From positions 1-64,000 of the forward strand of contig JACTVG010000001.1 of assembly GCA_015660965.1 (NCBI GenBank): a stretch of 64,000 nt of DNA. Direction: 5' to 3'. Position 1 is the stretch's first letter. Every line of letters begins with the position of its first letter. A program made the translations under genes and the position numbers. A model generated the notes under the pieces. It was not told the DNA's origin and did not search any database. It saw only the letters and a list, made by a program, of their open reading frames with translations. This document shows positions 44,399 through 53,524 of this stretch, piece by piece. This DNA is from Methanoregulaceae archaeon (GTDB lineage Archaea; Halobacteriota; Methanomicrobia; Methanomicrobiales; Methanospirillaceae).

Positions 44399-44910
44399 GG
44401 GCTCAATGCTGAAATGATAGCATTACCGAATGCCTTTGCAGCGCTCGGACCATTTGCTGTAATAATCGTACCGTCAATAACTATCGGAGTTTCGGTGATG
44501 ACGGCACCACCTAACTTCATTTCTGCGAGAGATTCCGGTGTTCGGAAAAAGGTTGCTTTTTTTCCCTGAAGTATTCCTGCACGGGCAAGCAACACTGGTG
44601 AAAGGCAAATTGCGGCAACCAATTTTTTTGAAGCATAAAATACCCCAACGAGCTTAATTAAATCTTTATTCCCCCAGAGATAGGGCGGTGAACCCACACC
44701 TCCTATAACAATAATACCTGCATATAAAGAGGGATCAATTCGGTCGAAAGTTAGTGAAGATTGTGTACTCCCGCCCAACATCCCTATGCAATTACCCGTT
44801 TTCGTAGATGCGATATCATACTCAATTCCTGATTTATGGAATATCGTGAGTGGTTCATTCAATTCTTCATCTCGGTAATTTTGTGGTGCAATAGCGACGA
44901 GGAGTTTCAT
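44395..44910 (-). CDS. DJ-1/PfpI family protein
   Basis: 171 aa. The class I amidotransferase-like fold shows VAIAPQNYRDEELNEPL with Glu near the N-terminus and GIIVIGGVGSPPYLW. The nucleophile elbow AAICLSPVLLARAG (Cys about residue 99) precedes GTIITANGPSAAKAFGNAII. Members act as proteases, chaperones or glyoxalases. The A-A-I-C-x-[SGA] elbow is intact, so an enzyme is likely. First gene of the operon leading to the BrxD-like ATPase. Confidence 0.85.
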   Translation of the reverse strand: MKLLVAIAPQNYRDEELNEPLTIFHKSGIEYDIASTKTGNCIGMLGGSTQSSLTFDRIDPSLYAGIIVIGGVGSPPYLWGNKDLIKLVGVFYASKKLVAAICLSPVLLARAGILQGKKATFFRTPESLAEMKLGGAVITETPIVIDGTIITANGPSAAKAFGNAIISALSP

Positions 44911-44942
44911 ATTATACCTGTAGCATGACTACACGAATAACA

Positions 44943-45173
44943 TTATTGATGCTTTCCGAGGTGCCTAGCAAGTGCAGTTTTTGCACGATATTTTTCAGCG
45001 ATTTCAAGTGCAGTCACTCTTAGTGCATTGTGGTCTTGCAAACAAGTCTCTGGTGGTGGAGATTTACGTAGAATAGAAGAAGTATTTTCGGTCACTTGGA
45101 TTAGTTCTGTAGCGATAACAGCATTAAGCCAAATTAAATCAGCGAGCATTTGAGTGATCTCATCATTTTGCAT
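44943..45173 (-). CDS. Small helical hypothetical protein
   Basis: About 76 aa from the ATG at 45173 (MQNDEITQMLADLIWLNAVI); a GTG at 45209 would extend it. A helical, Ala/Leu-rich chain with no motif recognised. It lies 32 bp upstream of the PfpI-like gene on the same strand and may head that operon. Confidence 0.5.
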   Translation of the reverse strand: MQNDEITQMLADLIWLNAVIATELIQVTENTSSILRKSPPPETCLQDHNALRVTALEIAEKYRAKTALARHLGKHQ

Positions 45174-45251
45174 AATCGTACATTCTGTTTGAGACCTAAT
45201 AAATGACACAACACGAAAAAGAGAACCTTCATTGTATTGGGCTACCGATCA

Positions 45252-45686
45252 ATGATGAGAACGATGTCGTATCTTGAAAAAATCAAAAAACAAGGAAGAT
45301 CCGCAAATCCATTTTTCGGCTTGATGGGAATCGATGTAGTGAGTGTGGAACCTGGTAAGGCAATTCTCCGTATGGAGGTGCGATCCGACATGCAGAATGG
45401 TGTTGGATGGTTGCAAGGCGGAATTTTTACGGCACTTACAGATGAGGCCATGGCACTCGCTATATACCCGATGCTATCCCCCCACGAAGGTATAGCCACT
45501 ATTTCGGAGTCGACGAGTTTTATTAAAGGTATTCAAGACGGATTTCTCATTGCTGAAGGTCGCGTAATTAAAAAAGGCAGGCGTGTTACATTTGCGGAAG
45601 GAGATGTACGAGTAGATGATGCAAAAAAGACAATTCTAGCGAGAACCTCAGCAGCATTCGCAGTCACATCAAATAAGCAGGAATAA
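45252..45686 (+). CDS. PaaI-type thioesterase (hotdog fold)
   Basis: About 144 aa; three closely spaced in-frame ATGs at 45252, 45255 and 45264 make the start uncertain. The hotdog signature is visible: FFGLMGIDVVSVEPGKAILR, GVGWLQGGIFTALTDEAMAL (catalytic Asp and G-G turn) and ISESTSFIKGIQDGFLIAE, RVIKKGRRVTFAEGDV. It probably cleaves acyl-CoA thioesters. Divergent from the gene at 44943-45173. Confidence 0.82.
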   Translation: MMRTMSYLEKIKKQGRSANPFFGLMGIDVVSVEPGKAILRMEVRSDMQNGVGWLQGGIFTALTDEAMALAIYPMLSPHEGIATISESTSFIKGIQDGFLIAEGRVIKKGRRVTFAEGDVRVDDAKKTILARTSAAFAVTSNKQE

Positions 45687-45760
45687 TGGGATAAATAAGG
45701 ACATTCTTTGAGAGAATAGTGAGTAAAGAAAAGTTTAAGAAATTTTTTAATGAAAAATTA

Positions 45761-46495
45761 TTATTTTTTACTGTTTTTCTTGTCAGAAGAATCCACGGAC
45801 TTTTTTCTTTTTATAAAGTAAAAGGCAGCTCCACCACCAATGACAACCACTACTATGATAACAATGATTATTGTTTGGAATGGGAATATCGACGGACCTT
45901 TTTGCTGAAGAGTAGTGAGAGCTTCCTTAGCATAACTGTTGTTTGGATTAAGTGAGATCGCTTTGTTGTAAGCATCAATTGCATCTTGATATCGATTCAA
46001 TTTGTTGAGTGCATCACCTTTGTGTTTCCAATCCATAGATCTGGTGGAATTTATGGCAATCGCTTGGTCAAACGCATCATTAGCATCCTGATATCTTCCA
46101 AGATTATAGAAAGCTAATCCTTTGTTTACCCACATATTTTGGAATACAAAATTCTCATCAGGATCTTTGTTTACAGATTGATAGGTAAGACCTGTATTAG
46201 CTGCGTCAATTGCCTCGTTATACCTACCAAGTTCTACTAATGCTGCAGATTTATCATTGAACATATAGAAGATTGCAGGGGTTGTTTGAAATACAGATGT
46301 ATTTTCTGCCAACGCGAGATCAAAATAATGAAGAGCACCCTCTTTATCCCCCGCGTTTAGCCTCTGCTCACCAATGTTATAATAGTTCAGTGAAGTATCA
46401 GTTGTAAGATTGGCTTCAGCGGCCATCACAGGTTGTATCATGATACATAGGATTGCGAACAAGCATATAGCTGCAATCGTTTTTCGAATCGACAT
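45761..46495 (-). CDS. TPR protein anchored in the membrane
   Basis: 244 aa. The N-terminal signal or membrane segment is MSIRKTIAAICLFAILCIMI. TPR repeats (about 30-200) include YYNIGEQRLNAGDKEGALHY, YNEAIDAANTGLTYQSVNKD and YQDAIDAYNKAISLNPNNSY. A C-terminal helix (TIIIVIIVVVVIGGGAAFYF) ends in a charged IKRKKSVDSSDKK tail. Probably displayed on the cell surface. Methanomicrobiales carry many proteins of this layout; partner unknown. Confidence 0.8.
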   Translation of the reverse strand: MSIRKTIAAICLFAILCIMIQPVMAAEANLTTDTSLNYYNIGEQRLNAGDKEGALHYFDLALAENTSVFQTTPAIFYMFNDKSAALVELGRYNEAIDAANTGLTYQSVNKDPDENFVFQNMWVNKGLAFYNLGRYQDANDAFDQAIAINSTRSMDWKHKGDALNKLNRYQDAIDAYNKAISLNPNNSYAKEALTTLQQKGPSIFPFQTIIIVIIVVVVIGGGAAFYFIKRKKSVDSSDKKNSKK

Positions 46496-46591
46496 ACCAT
46501 TAATATTAGTTCTGGACTTTTAAGGCATTTTCGCAGGATAAATATACATAAATTTATCAAAAATAATTTATTCGTCTGACGCACTGTAATC

Positions 46592-46825
46592 TCAAAAATT
46601 GTGCCAGAATACACGAAAGAGCAGAAAAATAATAATAAACATACCCAAAGCAAAGACACCGAAAATAAAAATTGCCGGACCAAAAATGAAATCGGTCATT
46701 ATACTATAGATATCGGAGTTTTTGAAAACGTAAATAATCATCACTAGTATTATAACAACTAGACTTAGGATCCCTACAATAATCGCAAGAAATTCAATAA
46801 GATTTTCTGGCACTCTAATGGGCAC
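46592..46825 (-). CDS. Small membrane protein, two TM segments
   Basis: 77 aa, MPIRVPENLIEFLAIIVGIL. Two hydrophobic segments (about 10-32 and 47-72) are seen. No family motif recognised. Function unknown. Confidence 0.55.
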   Translation of the reverse strand: MPIRVPENLIEFLAIIVGILSLVVIILVMIIYVFKNSDIYSIMTDFIFGPAIFIFGVFALGMFIIIFLLFRVFWHNF

Positions 46826-47027
46826 AATGAGGATTATAGTGGTCTCATGTTAAAATTAATTGGATGCCATGAAATTATTCGAAATTACTCAGGTTTAACC
46901 ATCCCGTTCGGTCAATATTCGATTTTGGTATTTTTACACTAACCTTATCAAAAGCATCGCTTTCTGACGGTGATATGATAAGAATAATACGGATAGGATA
47001 CGAATGATAGACTAACGGGGAGATCGT
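46826..47027. promoter_or_regulatory. Promoter region of pyrG
   Basis: A 202-bp gap between divergent genes, rich in A/T. The GTG start of pyrG at 47028 is preceded by GGGGAGATC, a plausible ribosome-binding site. No hairpin or operator was recognised. Confidence 0.35.
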
Positions 47028-48608
47028 GTGAAATATGTTATAATTACTGGCGGTGTGATGAGCGGTTTGGGCAAAGGGATCACAGCTGCGTCAGTCGGGC
47101 GCATCCTGAAAAACCGCGGGTATCGGATTACTGCAGTAAAAATTGACCCGTACTTGAATATTGATGCAGGGACAATGAATCCCGCCCAACATGGGGAAGT
47201 CTTTGTACTGAAAGATGGTGGTGAAGTGGATCTTGATCTTGGTAATTATGAACGGTTCCTCGACATCGAACTTACTTCTTCCCATAACATCACGACCGGA
47301 AAAGTCTATCGCACTGTGATTGAAAAGGAACGCCGTGGAGATTTCCTTGGTGAGACAGTGCAAATTATTCCTCACATTACCGATCAGATAAAGCTCAGTA
47401 TTCGCCAGGCAGCTGAAGAAGAATTTTCTGATGGTACTCAAGCTGATATTTGTTTAGTCGAAGTTGGTGGAACTGTTGGTGATATTGAGAGTATGCCATT
47501 TCTAGAAGCGGTCCGTCAAATGCGAGGTGAGTTACCGGAACATGACTATGTCCTAATCCACGTGACCCTGATCCCAAAAGATACCATGGGCGATCTCAAA
47601 ACAAAGCCAACTCAACACTCGATTAAAGCATTGCGGGAGCTTGGGTTATATGCTGATATTATTGTTGGCAGATGTGAAAGACCGATTAGTGCTCAAACCA
47701 AAAGAAAAATATCTGCTTTTTGTGATCTCCCACAGAGCGGTGTCATTAGTGCGGCGACTGTACCGGACATTTATGAGGTTCCCATGGAAATGGAGAAAGA
47801 AGGACTCGCCGACGCTCTCGCCAAGCATTTGAACCTCGATCAACCTCAAGTCGATACTAGTTGGTACCGGCTTGTTACCAAAGAATATACCAATCGTGTA
47901 ACCGTAGCAATTGTAAGTAAATACGGCATTGAGGATGTCTATATAAGTATTAAAGAAGCGCTCAAGCATGCAGGTAGAGCTCTCTCAATCGAAGTGAAAA
48001 TTGTATGGCTGGATGCGGAACGTTACGAGAAATGCCAGCTAAAGGATTATGATGGTATCCTTATTCCTGGTGGCTTTGGCATACGTGGTATCGAAGGAAA
48101 AATCGGAGCAATTCAATTCGCACGTGAATCAAATGTGCCTTTCTTAGGTCTGTGTCTTGGGTTCCAGCTTTGTGTAATTGAATATGCGAGAAATGTTCTT
48201 GGCATTGCCGATGCGACTAGCGAAGAGTTTGGTGAAGGGACACACGTTATTGCTCTTTTACCTGAACAAGAAGGGCTCACCGAACTTGGAGGTACGATGC
48301 GATTGGGAGATTATACAGCAGAAATTAAAGATGGCACTCTTGCAATGAAATTGTATGGGCAAAAAATGATTACAGAACGACATCGTCATCGATATGAGGC
48401 AAATCCGCAGTATATTAGTAAGCTCGAAAAAGCAGGATTGATCTTTTCATCAATGAATAAAAATCGTATGGAGAGTGCTGAACTCCCAACTCATCCGTTC
48501 TTCTTTGCCACGCAATTCCATCCTGAGTTTAAATCACGTCCGACTAAGCCCTCACCACCTTATGTCGGTTTTGTTGAAGCCTGTCGGGCAAATAAGCTGA
48601 CAAAATAA
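47028..48608 (+). CDS. pyrG: CTP synthase
   Basis: 526 aa. The N-terminal synthetase domain opens [20 protein letters not shown] with the P-loop and continues [13 protein letters not shown] and [21 protein letters not shown]. The C-terminal glutamine amidotransferase domain has the nucleophile in [13 protein letters not shown] and the His/Glu pair [10 protein letters not shown]. It aminates UTP to CTP. The start is GTG, supported by GGGGAG upstream. guaAB follows after 14 bp. Confidence 0.96.
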   Translation: MKYVIITGGVMSGLGKGITAASVGRILKNRGYRITAVKIDPYLNIDAGTMNPAQHGEVFVLKDGGEVDLDLGNYERFLDIELTSSHNITTGKVYRTVIEKERRGDFLGETVQIIPHITDQIKLSIRQAAEEEFSDGTQADICLVEVGGTVGDIESMPFLEAVRQMRGELPEHDYVLIHVTLIPKDTMGDLKTKPTQHSIKALRELGLYADIIVGRCERPISAQTKRKISAFCDLPQSGVISAATVPDIYEVPMEMEKEGLADALAKHLNLDQPQVDTSWYRLVTKEYTNRVTVAIVSKYGIEDVYISIKEALKHAGRALSIEVKIVWLDAERYEKCQLKDYDGILIPGGFGIRGIEGKIGAIQFARESNVPFLGLCLGFQLCVIEYARNVLGIADATSEEFGEGTHVIALLPEQEGLTELGGTMRLGDYTAEIKDGTLAMKLYGQKMITERHRHRYEANPQYISKLEKAGLIFSSMNKNRMESAELPTHPFFFATQFHPEFKSRPTKPSPPYVGFVEACRANKLTK

Positions 48609-48622
48609 AGAGCGTAAGCATC

Positions 48623-49540
48623 ATGGTTAATTCAGAAAAATTCATTACTGAGTCTATAGCGGAGATCAAAACTACCGCAGGAAAAGAAAAGGTTGTTTTG
48701 GCTCTTTCTGGGGGTGTTGATAGCTCCGTCTGTGCCGCGCTTGCTGCTCGTGCAATTGGAGACCGGCTTATACCGATTTATATCGACACCGGCTTGATGC
48801 GTAAAGGAGAGACCGACCGGATCAAGACAATATTTAGCAGTATCAAACTACAAATTGTGGATGCAGAAGATGAATTTTTAAATGCACTCATAGGCATGAC
48901 CGATCCCGAAGGTAAGCGGAAAGCGATCGGTGAACGGTTTATCAGAGTTTTCGAACGCGAGGCAAAAAAGCAAGGGGCAAGGTGTTTACTCCAAGGCACG
49001 ATTTATCCCGACCGTATTGAAAGTGAAGGGGGTATCAAGAGTCATCACAATGTCGGTGGAATGCCACTCTATATGGAATTTGATAGAGTTATTGAACCGA
49101 TCCGCGACCTTTACAAAGACGAAGTACGGGAAGTGGCAAGAGCATTGGGTCTTCCAAAAGAAATCCAGCACCGGATGCCGTTCCCAGGTCCTGGGCTTGC
49201 GGTCAGGATATTAGGGGAGGTAACAAAAGAGAAAATTGCCATTATTCGTGAGGCGAACTGGATCGTGGAGGACGAATTGGTTGAACAATATCGTCCTTGG
49301 CAATGCTTTGCTGCCCTTCTCGGACTTGGAACTGGTGTGAAAGGAGACAACCGTATTCATGGATGGATTATCTCGATCCGTGCAGTAAATTCGCGGGATG
49401 GTATGACCGCCGACCCGCTTGAAATTCCGTTTGAGCAACTGAAACGGATTGGGTCAAGGATAACTGCGAACATTCCGAGTGTTGCACGAGTGGTATATGA
49501 CATAACTGCAAAACCTCCGGCGACTATCGAATATGAATAA
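48623..49540 (+). CDS. guaAB: GMP synthase, ATP-pyrophosphatase subunit
   Basis: 305 aa. The PP-loop motif [20 protein letters not shown] is intact. Other marks are [38 protein letters not shown] and the dimerisation end [16 protein letters not shown]. Archaeal GMP synthase is two-subunit; the glutaminase (guaAA) is not in this window. It is co-directional with pyrG and 14 bp after its stop. Confidence 0.93.
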   Translation: MVNSEKFITESIAEIKTTAGKEKVVLALSGGVDSSVCAALAARAIGDRLIPIYIDTGLMRKGETDRIKTIFSSIKLQIVDAEDEFLNALIGMTDPEGKRKAIGERFIRVFEREAKKQGARCLLQGTIYPDRIESEGGIKSHHNVGGMPLYMEFDRVIEPIRDLYKDEVREVARALGLPKEIQHRMPFPGPGLAVRILGEVTKEKIAIIREANWIVEDELVEQYRPWQCFAALLGLGTGVKGDNRIHGWIISIRAVNSRDGMTADPLEIPFEQLKRIGSRITANIPSVARVVYDITAKPPATIEYE

Positions 49541-49585
49541 TATGTTAAACGAATAATTCTCCAATAATGAACCCTCGTGATTAAA

Positions 49586-50716
49586 ATGGAAGAGACCAAA
49601 ATTTACAAAGACCTTGACGAACGGTACTACATGCCCGCATTTTCCCGTGATATTGCACTCGTTAAAGGGAAGGGCACAAAGGTTTGGGATGCAGACGGAA
49701 AGGAATACATTGATTGTGTAGCTGGGATTGCAGTCTGCAGTACCGGCCACTGCCATCCTAAGGTAGTAAAGGCAATCTGCAATCAAGCTCGAACGCTGAT
49801 TCATTGTTCCAACCTCTACTACATCCCCCACCAAGGTGAACTAGCGAAAAAAATTGTTGAAATTACTGGTTTACATAAAGCGTTTTTTTCCAATTCTGGG
49901 GCTGAAGCAATCGATGGAGCTATAAAACTTGCCCGTGTTCGGACTGGAAAAAAGAATTTTGTTGCATTTACTCACGGATTTCATGGACGGACAGTTGGCT
50001 CTCTTGCGGTCACATACAAACCGGCGATACGCGAACCATTTGAACCTCTCGGGATAAAGTGCAGTTTCGTAGATTTTGGTGATCTTGAAGGATTGAAAAA
50101 AGTTGTTGATCGAGATACAGCAGGTGTTCTTGTCGAACCAATCCAAGGTGAAGCAGGTATCATTATCCCTCCGAACAGTTTTTTAGAGGGTATACGTGAA
50201 ATTTGTGATAGCACTGGATCCCTTATGATCGCTGATGAGGTACAGACTGGTATGGGGCGTACAGGAAAATGGCTTGCAATTCAACACACAAAGGTGATAC
50301 CCGATATTATCACCCTAGCAAAGGGGATAGCAAGTGGGTTTCCCATGGGTGCGCTTGTTGCCCGTAAAGATCTTGAGTTCAAGAAGACCGAGCACGGTAG
50401 TACCTTTGCTGGCGGTCCACTTGCCTGTGCAGCGTCACTCGCTACGATTGATGTAATAGAAAAAATCCTGCCTGAAGTGAGTAAAAAAGGTGAGAGATTC
50501 AAAAAAGGGCTTGTGAAATATAACCCACGTATTCGCGGGCTGATGATTGGGATATCAGTTGGAGAGAAGTGCCCAGAAGTCCAAAAGAAGTGCGCTGAAC
50601 AAGGAGTGCTTGTTAATTGTGCAGCAGATGGTAACCTCCGGTTAGTACCTCCGCTCATAATATCAAATGCAGAGATAGATCAAGTTGTAGGGGTGATCGA
50701 TGGAGCGCTTAGTTAG
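49586..50716 (+). CDS. argD: Class III aminotransferase (acetylornithine aminotransferase-like)
   Basis: About 376 aa. PLP-binding features are FFSNSGAEAIDGAIKLAR, TGKKNFVAFTHGFHGRT, VEPIQGEAGI, LMIADEVQTGMGRTG and the Schiff-base lysine in DIITLAKGIASGFPMGA. ArgD-type enzymes aminate N-acetylglutamate semialdehyde in arginine synthesis. Related 4-aminobutyrate aminotransferases cannot be fully excluded. ATG at 49586 preferred over an upstream in-frame GTG at 49577. It overlaps hisC by 17 bp. Confidence 0.85.
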   Translation: MEETKIYKDLDERYYMPAFSRDIALVKGKGTKVWDADGKEYIDCVAGIAVCSTGHCHPKVVKAICNQARTLIHCSNLYYIPHQGELAKKIVEITGLHKAFFSNSGAEAIDGAIKLARVRTGKKNFVAFTHGFHGRTVGSLAVTYKPAIREPFEPLGIKCSFVDFGDLEGLKKVVDRDTAGVLVEPIQGEAGIIIPPNSFLEGIREICDSTGSLMIADEVQTGMGRTGKWLAIQHTKVIPDIITLAKGIASGFPMGALVARKDLEFKKTEHGSTFAGGPLACAASLATIDVIEKILPEVSKKGERFKKGLVKYNPRIRGLMIGISVGEKCPEVQKKCAEQGVLVNCAADGNLRLVPPLIISNAEIDQVVGVIDGALS

Positions 50717-51758
50717 ATCTTGCTATAAAAAACAGGGCGGTTACGTATTTGCAAAAAAGGCTGATCAAATTGCTCGAGAATACGGAATTAAGCGTATCGC
50801 AAGGCTTGCGAGTAATGAAAATCCAGAACCTCCTTCATCGCTTGCGATATCAGCAGCTGAACAGGCGCTCAAGACAGCGAATCGATATCCTGATCAGCAA
50901 GTTAATAGTTTAACAGATGCTCTAAAGGCTCATTTCGGCGATTACGATTTTGTTATTGGTGTTGGAATGGACGGGGTCATTGAGACTCTTTTTCGAACGC
51001 TCGTAGATCCGACTGAGTTTGTTGCAATCGCTACACCAACTTTCTCTTTTTACGGACTAGCAGCAGTGGCGCAAGGTGCAAAGGTTATCTCTGTAAACCG
51101 AAAGAAAGACTTCTCAGTTCCATCGGAAAAAATAATCCGTGAGGGAAAGAAAGCAAAAATCACAGTAATTTGTTCACCGAACAATCCTACTGGCAATGCA
51201 ACACCTGTTGAGATAATTAGAGAGATATTGGATGGGATTAACGGCGTCCTGTTCCTTGATAATGCATATGTCGAATTTTCGGACTATGATTATCTCCCGC
51301 TTCTAAAAAAATATGATAACCTAATCCTTGGTAGAACATTTTCAAAGGTGCATTCACTAGCTGGATTACGTATCGGATACGCGTTTGTACCAGAATGGAT
51401 TGTTCCATATTACATACGAGCCTCTACACCGTTTACAGTCAATACAGTATCTGCTGCTGCAGCGATAGGAGCGCTCAAAGATTCTGATCACCAACAGCGG
51501 TATATTTCGCAGGTTAAACGATGGAGAAAACGGTTTGCTGATGAAGTAAAATATCCTGTTTTCGCATCCGATGCAAATTTTATAATGGTTGATGTATCGC
51601 CCCATACAAGTGACGATATTGTGGAAACTCTTGCTCGTAAGGGCATAATCGTTCGTTCTTGTCAAAGTTTTACTGGACTCCCTGATCATTACATTAGGGT
51701 AAGCATTGGAGAGGATTGGGAGAACGAGCAGTTCGTTCGGGCCATCAACACTCTATGA
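50700..51758 (+). CDS. hisC: Histidinol-phosphate aminotransferase
   Basis: 352 aa of PLP fold type I. Key blocks are RLASNENPEPPSSLA, VGMDGVIETLFRTL, CSPNNPTGNATPVEI, LFLDNAYVEFSDYD and GRTFSKVHSLAGLRIGYAF with the PLP lysine. It transaminates imidazole-acetol phosphate. It is co-translated with the kinase gene downstream (ATGA overlap at 51755). The neighbouring argD and hisC form an amino-acid biosynthesis pair. Confidence 0.92.
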   Translation: MERLVRSCYKKQGGYVFAKKADQIAREYGIKRIARLASNENPEPPSSLAISAAEQALKTANRYPDQQVNSLTDALKAHFGDYDFVIGVGMDGVIETLFRTLVDPTEFVAIATPTFSFYGLAAVAQGAKVISVNRKKDFSVPSEKIIREGKKAKITVICSPNNPTGNATPVEIIREILDGINGVLFLDNAYVEFSDYDYLPLLKKYDNLILGRTFSKVHSLAGLRIGYAFVPEWIVPYYIRASTPFTVNTVSAAAAIGALKDSDHQQRYISQVKRWRKRFADEVKYPVFASDANFIMVDVSPHTSDDIVETLARKGIIVRSCQSFTGLPDHYIRVSIGEDWENEQFVRAINTL

Positions 51759-52267
51759 TGTGTGGGATAACGGGTACTCCAGGAACCGGAAAATCGATGG
51801 TGGCGGATGAACTTGCTCGGAGAGGGTATAATGTTGTCCACCTTATTGATACGGTTCGACCTTATATAATTGGCGAAGATGAAGATAGAGATACACAATT
51901 GGTTGATGTTGATAAATGGGTGGAGGAGTTTATTCCAATCAACGGTTTTGTTGAAGGACATTTTGCCCATTTACTTTCCTGTGACAGAATCGTGGTACTT
52001 CGCTGTCGTCCTGATGAATTGAAGGCTAGACTTAACAAGCGTAAATACCCATCAAAGAAGATCAAGGAAAATGTCGAGGCTGAGGCACTAGATGTTTGTC
52101 TAATTGAGACTGTAGAAATGTATGACGCATCCAGTATCTTTGAATTAGACACGACAGGACATGATCCATCATTTTGTGCAGATATGATTGACAAGTTCTC
52201 AAAGGGTAAGATCCCAGGAGAATTTGGTAGGATAGACTGGTCAGAGTTTATTGAGGTAGGGGCATGA
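51755..52267 (+). CDS. Adenylate kinase-like protein (hCINAP/Fap7 type)
   Basis: About 170 aa beginning MMCGITGTPGTGKSMVADEL; the P-loop GTPGTGKS is typical of archaeal AK6/Fap7 homologues. Later motifs are VDKWVEEFIP, EGHFAHLLSCDRIVVLRC (nucleoside-monophosphate-binding region) and LKARLNKRKYPSKKIKENVE. Eukaryotic Fap7 acts in small-subunit ribosome maturation and has adenylate kinase activity. The start at 51755 overlaps the hisC stop; earlier in-frame codons are inside hisC. Confidence 0.88.
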   Translation: MMCGITGTPGTGKSMVADELARRGYNVVHLIDTVRPYIIGEDEDRDTQLVDVDKWVEEFIPINGFVEGHFAHLLSCDRIVVLRCRPDELKARLNKRKYPSKKIKENVEAEALDVCLIETVEMYDASSIFELDTTGHDPSFCADMIDKFSKGKIPGEFGRIDWSEFIEVGA

Positions 52268-52860
52268 CACTTGACCAGTTCCGACCTCAAATGAAAGTTT
52301 ATTTCGCTCCTTTTGTCTCTATAGCGATGCGGTGTGGGCTCACTCCGAATTTCTTCACAATCGCTGCATTCCTTGCATCAGCTGCTGCTGGAATTCTATT
52401 TTACCTCAAGTTAGAAATTCTAGCAATCTTAGCTGTCGCTATCAATGCAGTATGTGATGCTTTAGATGGAGCAGTCGCACGGGAAATGAAAATTCAGAGT
52501 GTGCGTGGGGATTTCCTTGACCATGCTGTCGATCGTTACGCTGACATTTTTATTATTACTGGTATTTTTGCCGGGGGGCTTGTCCCATGGCAAATCGGTG
52601 TGTTTGCTTTGACCGGTGTGTTAATGGCATCATATCTCGGCACCCAAGCTCAAGCTGTTGGTGTAGGGAGATATTATGGTGGGATACTTGGTAGAGCCGA
52701 TCGACTTTTATTGATCCTGGTAGTAGGGATTATTGACCTGCTTTTACCTGTTGGTTTGTATGGATTGACGTGGCTAGGGTGGCTACTTGTTTTATTCGGA
52801 ATTTTCGGACATTTTACTGCTTTTCAAAGATTTGCTTTTGTTTGGAGAAAAATGGAATAA
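52264..52860 (+). CDS. CDP-alcohol phosphatidyltransferase (archaetidylinositol phosphate synthase-like)
   Basis: 198 aa, six predicted helices. The CDP-OH-P signature is complete: ALDGAVAREMKIQSVRGDFLDHAVDRYAD (Asp-Gly-x2-Ala-Arg-x8-Gly-x3-Asp-x3-Asp pattern). In archaea these enzymes attach inositol phosphate or other polar heads to CDP-archaeol in the membrane. Coupled to the kinase gene by a 4-bp overlap. Confidence 0.88.
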   Translation: MTLDQFRPQMKVYFAPFVSIAMRCGLTPNFFTIAAFLASAAAGILFYLKLEILAILAVAINAVCDALDGAVAREMKIQSVRGDFLDHAVDRYADIFIITGIFAGGLVPWQIGVFALTGVLMASYLGTQAQAVGVGRYYGGILGRADRLLLILVVGIIDLLLPVGLYGLTWLGWLLVLFGIFGHFTAFQRFAFVWRKME

Positions 52861-52867
52861 TCTTTTT

Positions 52868-53524
52868 TTATCTATTAGAAAGGTCAGTATGCTGTTTTAT
52901 ATATTTCAAGGCAGCAATCGCATCATCTCTTTTCTGATCGCACTGTCCAACATTCAACCAAGATAGGAACTCTTTGCGCGTCTGGGCATCCAATAACTCA
53001 CCTGCTACAGAACAAATTCGGGTATAAGTCCGTTGCGGATAAAATATAGAGCGAGCTGCTTTTAAAAGCGTGTCGTGTGCCGATTGGTTGATAATTCCTT
53101 TTTCTTTTGCTCTTTTCAGCGTGCAGCGGATATTAATAAGTGGTTCAGATAGCGCGGTGAAAGCGACTGGATCGAAAATCAATGCCACCTCATCATCAGA
53201 TTCAAGTTCACCATTCTTATACATCCGGTAAATCTCTCCAATACCCACCATACCAAATGTATCCATTTCAGCAGCCCGCAAGGCTCCCATACTCGATGAA
53301 CCTATTACTTGTATCCTCTTTTTTAATGCATGAAGGATCTCCCGATGGGCAACCGCAGACTCTTGGTGAAACACCCCGTCGATTAGACAAATGATCGTAG
53401 AACCACTGTCGACTGCAGCAAGCAGGTCGCCACGTTTCGCGGGTGGAAGATAAGTAGCTGTGAGGATACCTTCTGCTGTTTCTCTGTCGAGACTAGGTCC
53501 TAGAAAAACGGTGATCCTGTGCAT
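52868..53524 (-). CDS. tfuA: TfuA-like protein
   Basis: 218 aa. The family core is seen in MHRITVFLGPSLDRETAEGI, LPPAKRGDLLAAVDSGSTII, CLIDGVFHQESAVAHREILH and QVIGSSSMGALRAAEMDTFG. TfuA acts with YcaO to make thioamides; in methanogens the pair forms thioglycine in the alpha subunit of methyl-coenzyme M reductase. It overlaps the ycaO gene by 32 bp in the same operon. Confidence 0.9.
   Translation of the reverse strand: MHRITVFLGPSLDRETAEGILTATYLPPAKRGDLLAAVDSGSTIICLIDGVFHQESAVAHREILHALKKRIQVIGSSSMGALRAAEMDTFGMVGIGEIYRMYKNGELESDDEVALIFDPVAFTALSEPLINIRCTLKRAKEKGIINQSAHDTLLKAARSIFYPQRTYTRICSVAGELLDAQTRKEFLSWLNVGQCDQKRDDAIAALKYIKQHTDLSNR

Noticed and set aside
40580-44910. A full BREX or other known defence cluster
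   Set aside because: Only the BrxD-like ATPase is present. No pglZ, brxA/B/C, methylase, protease or nuclease is encoded nearby.
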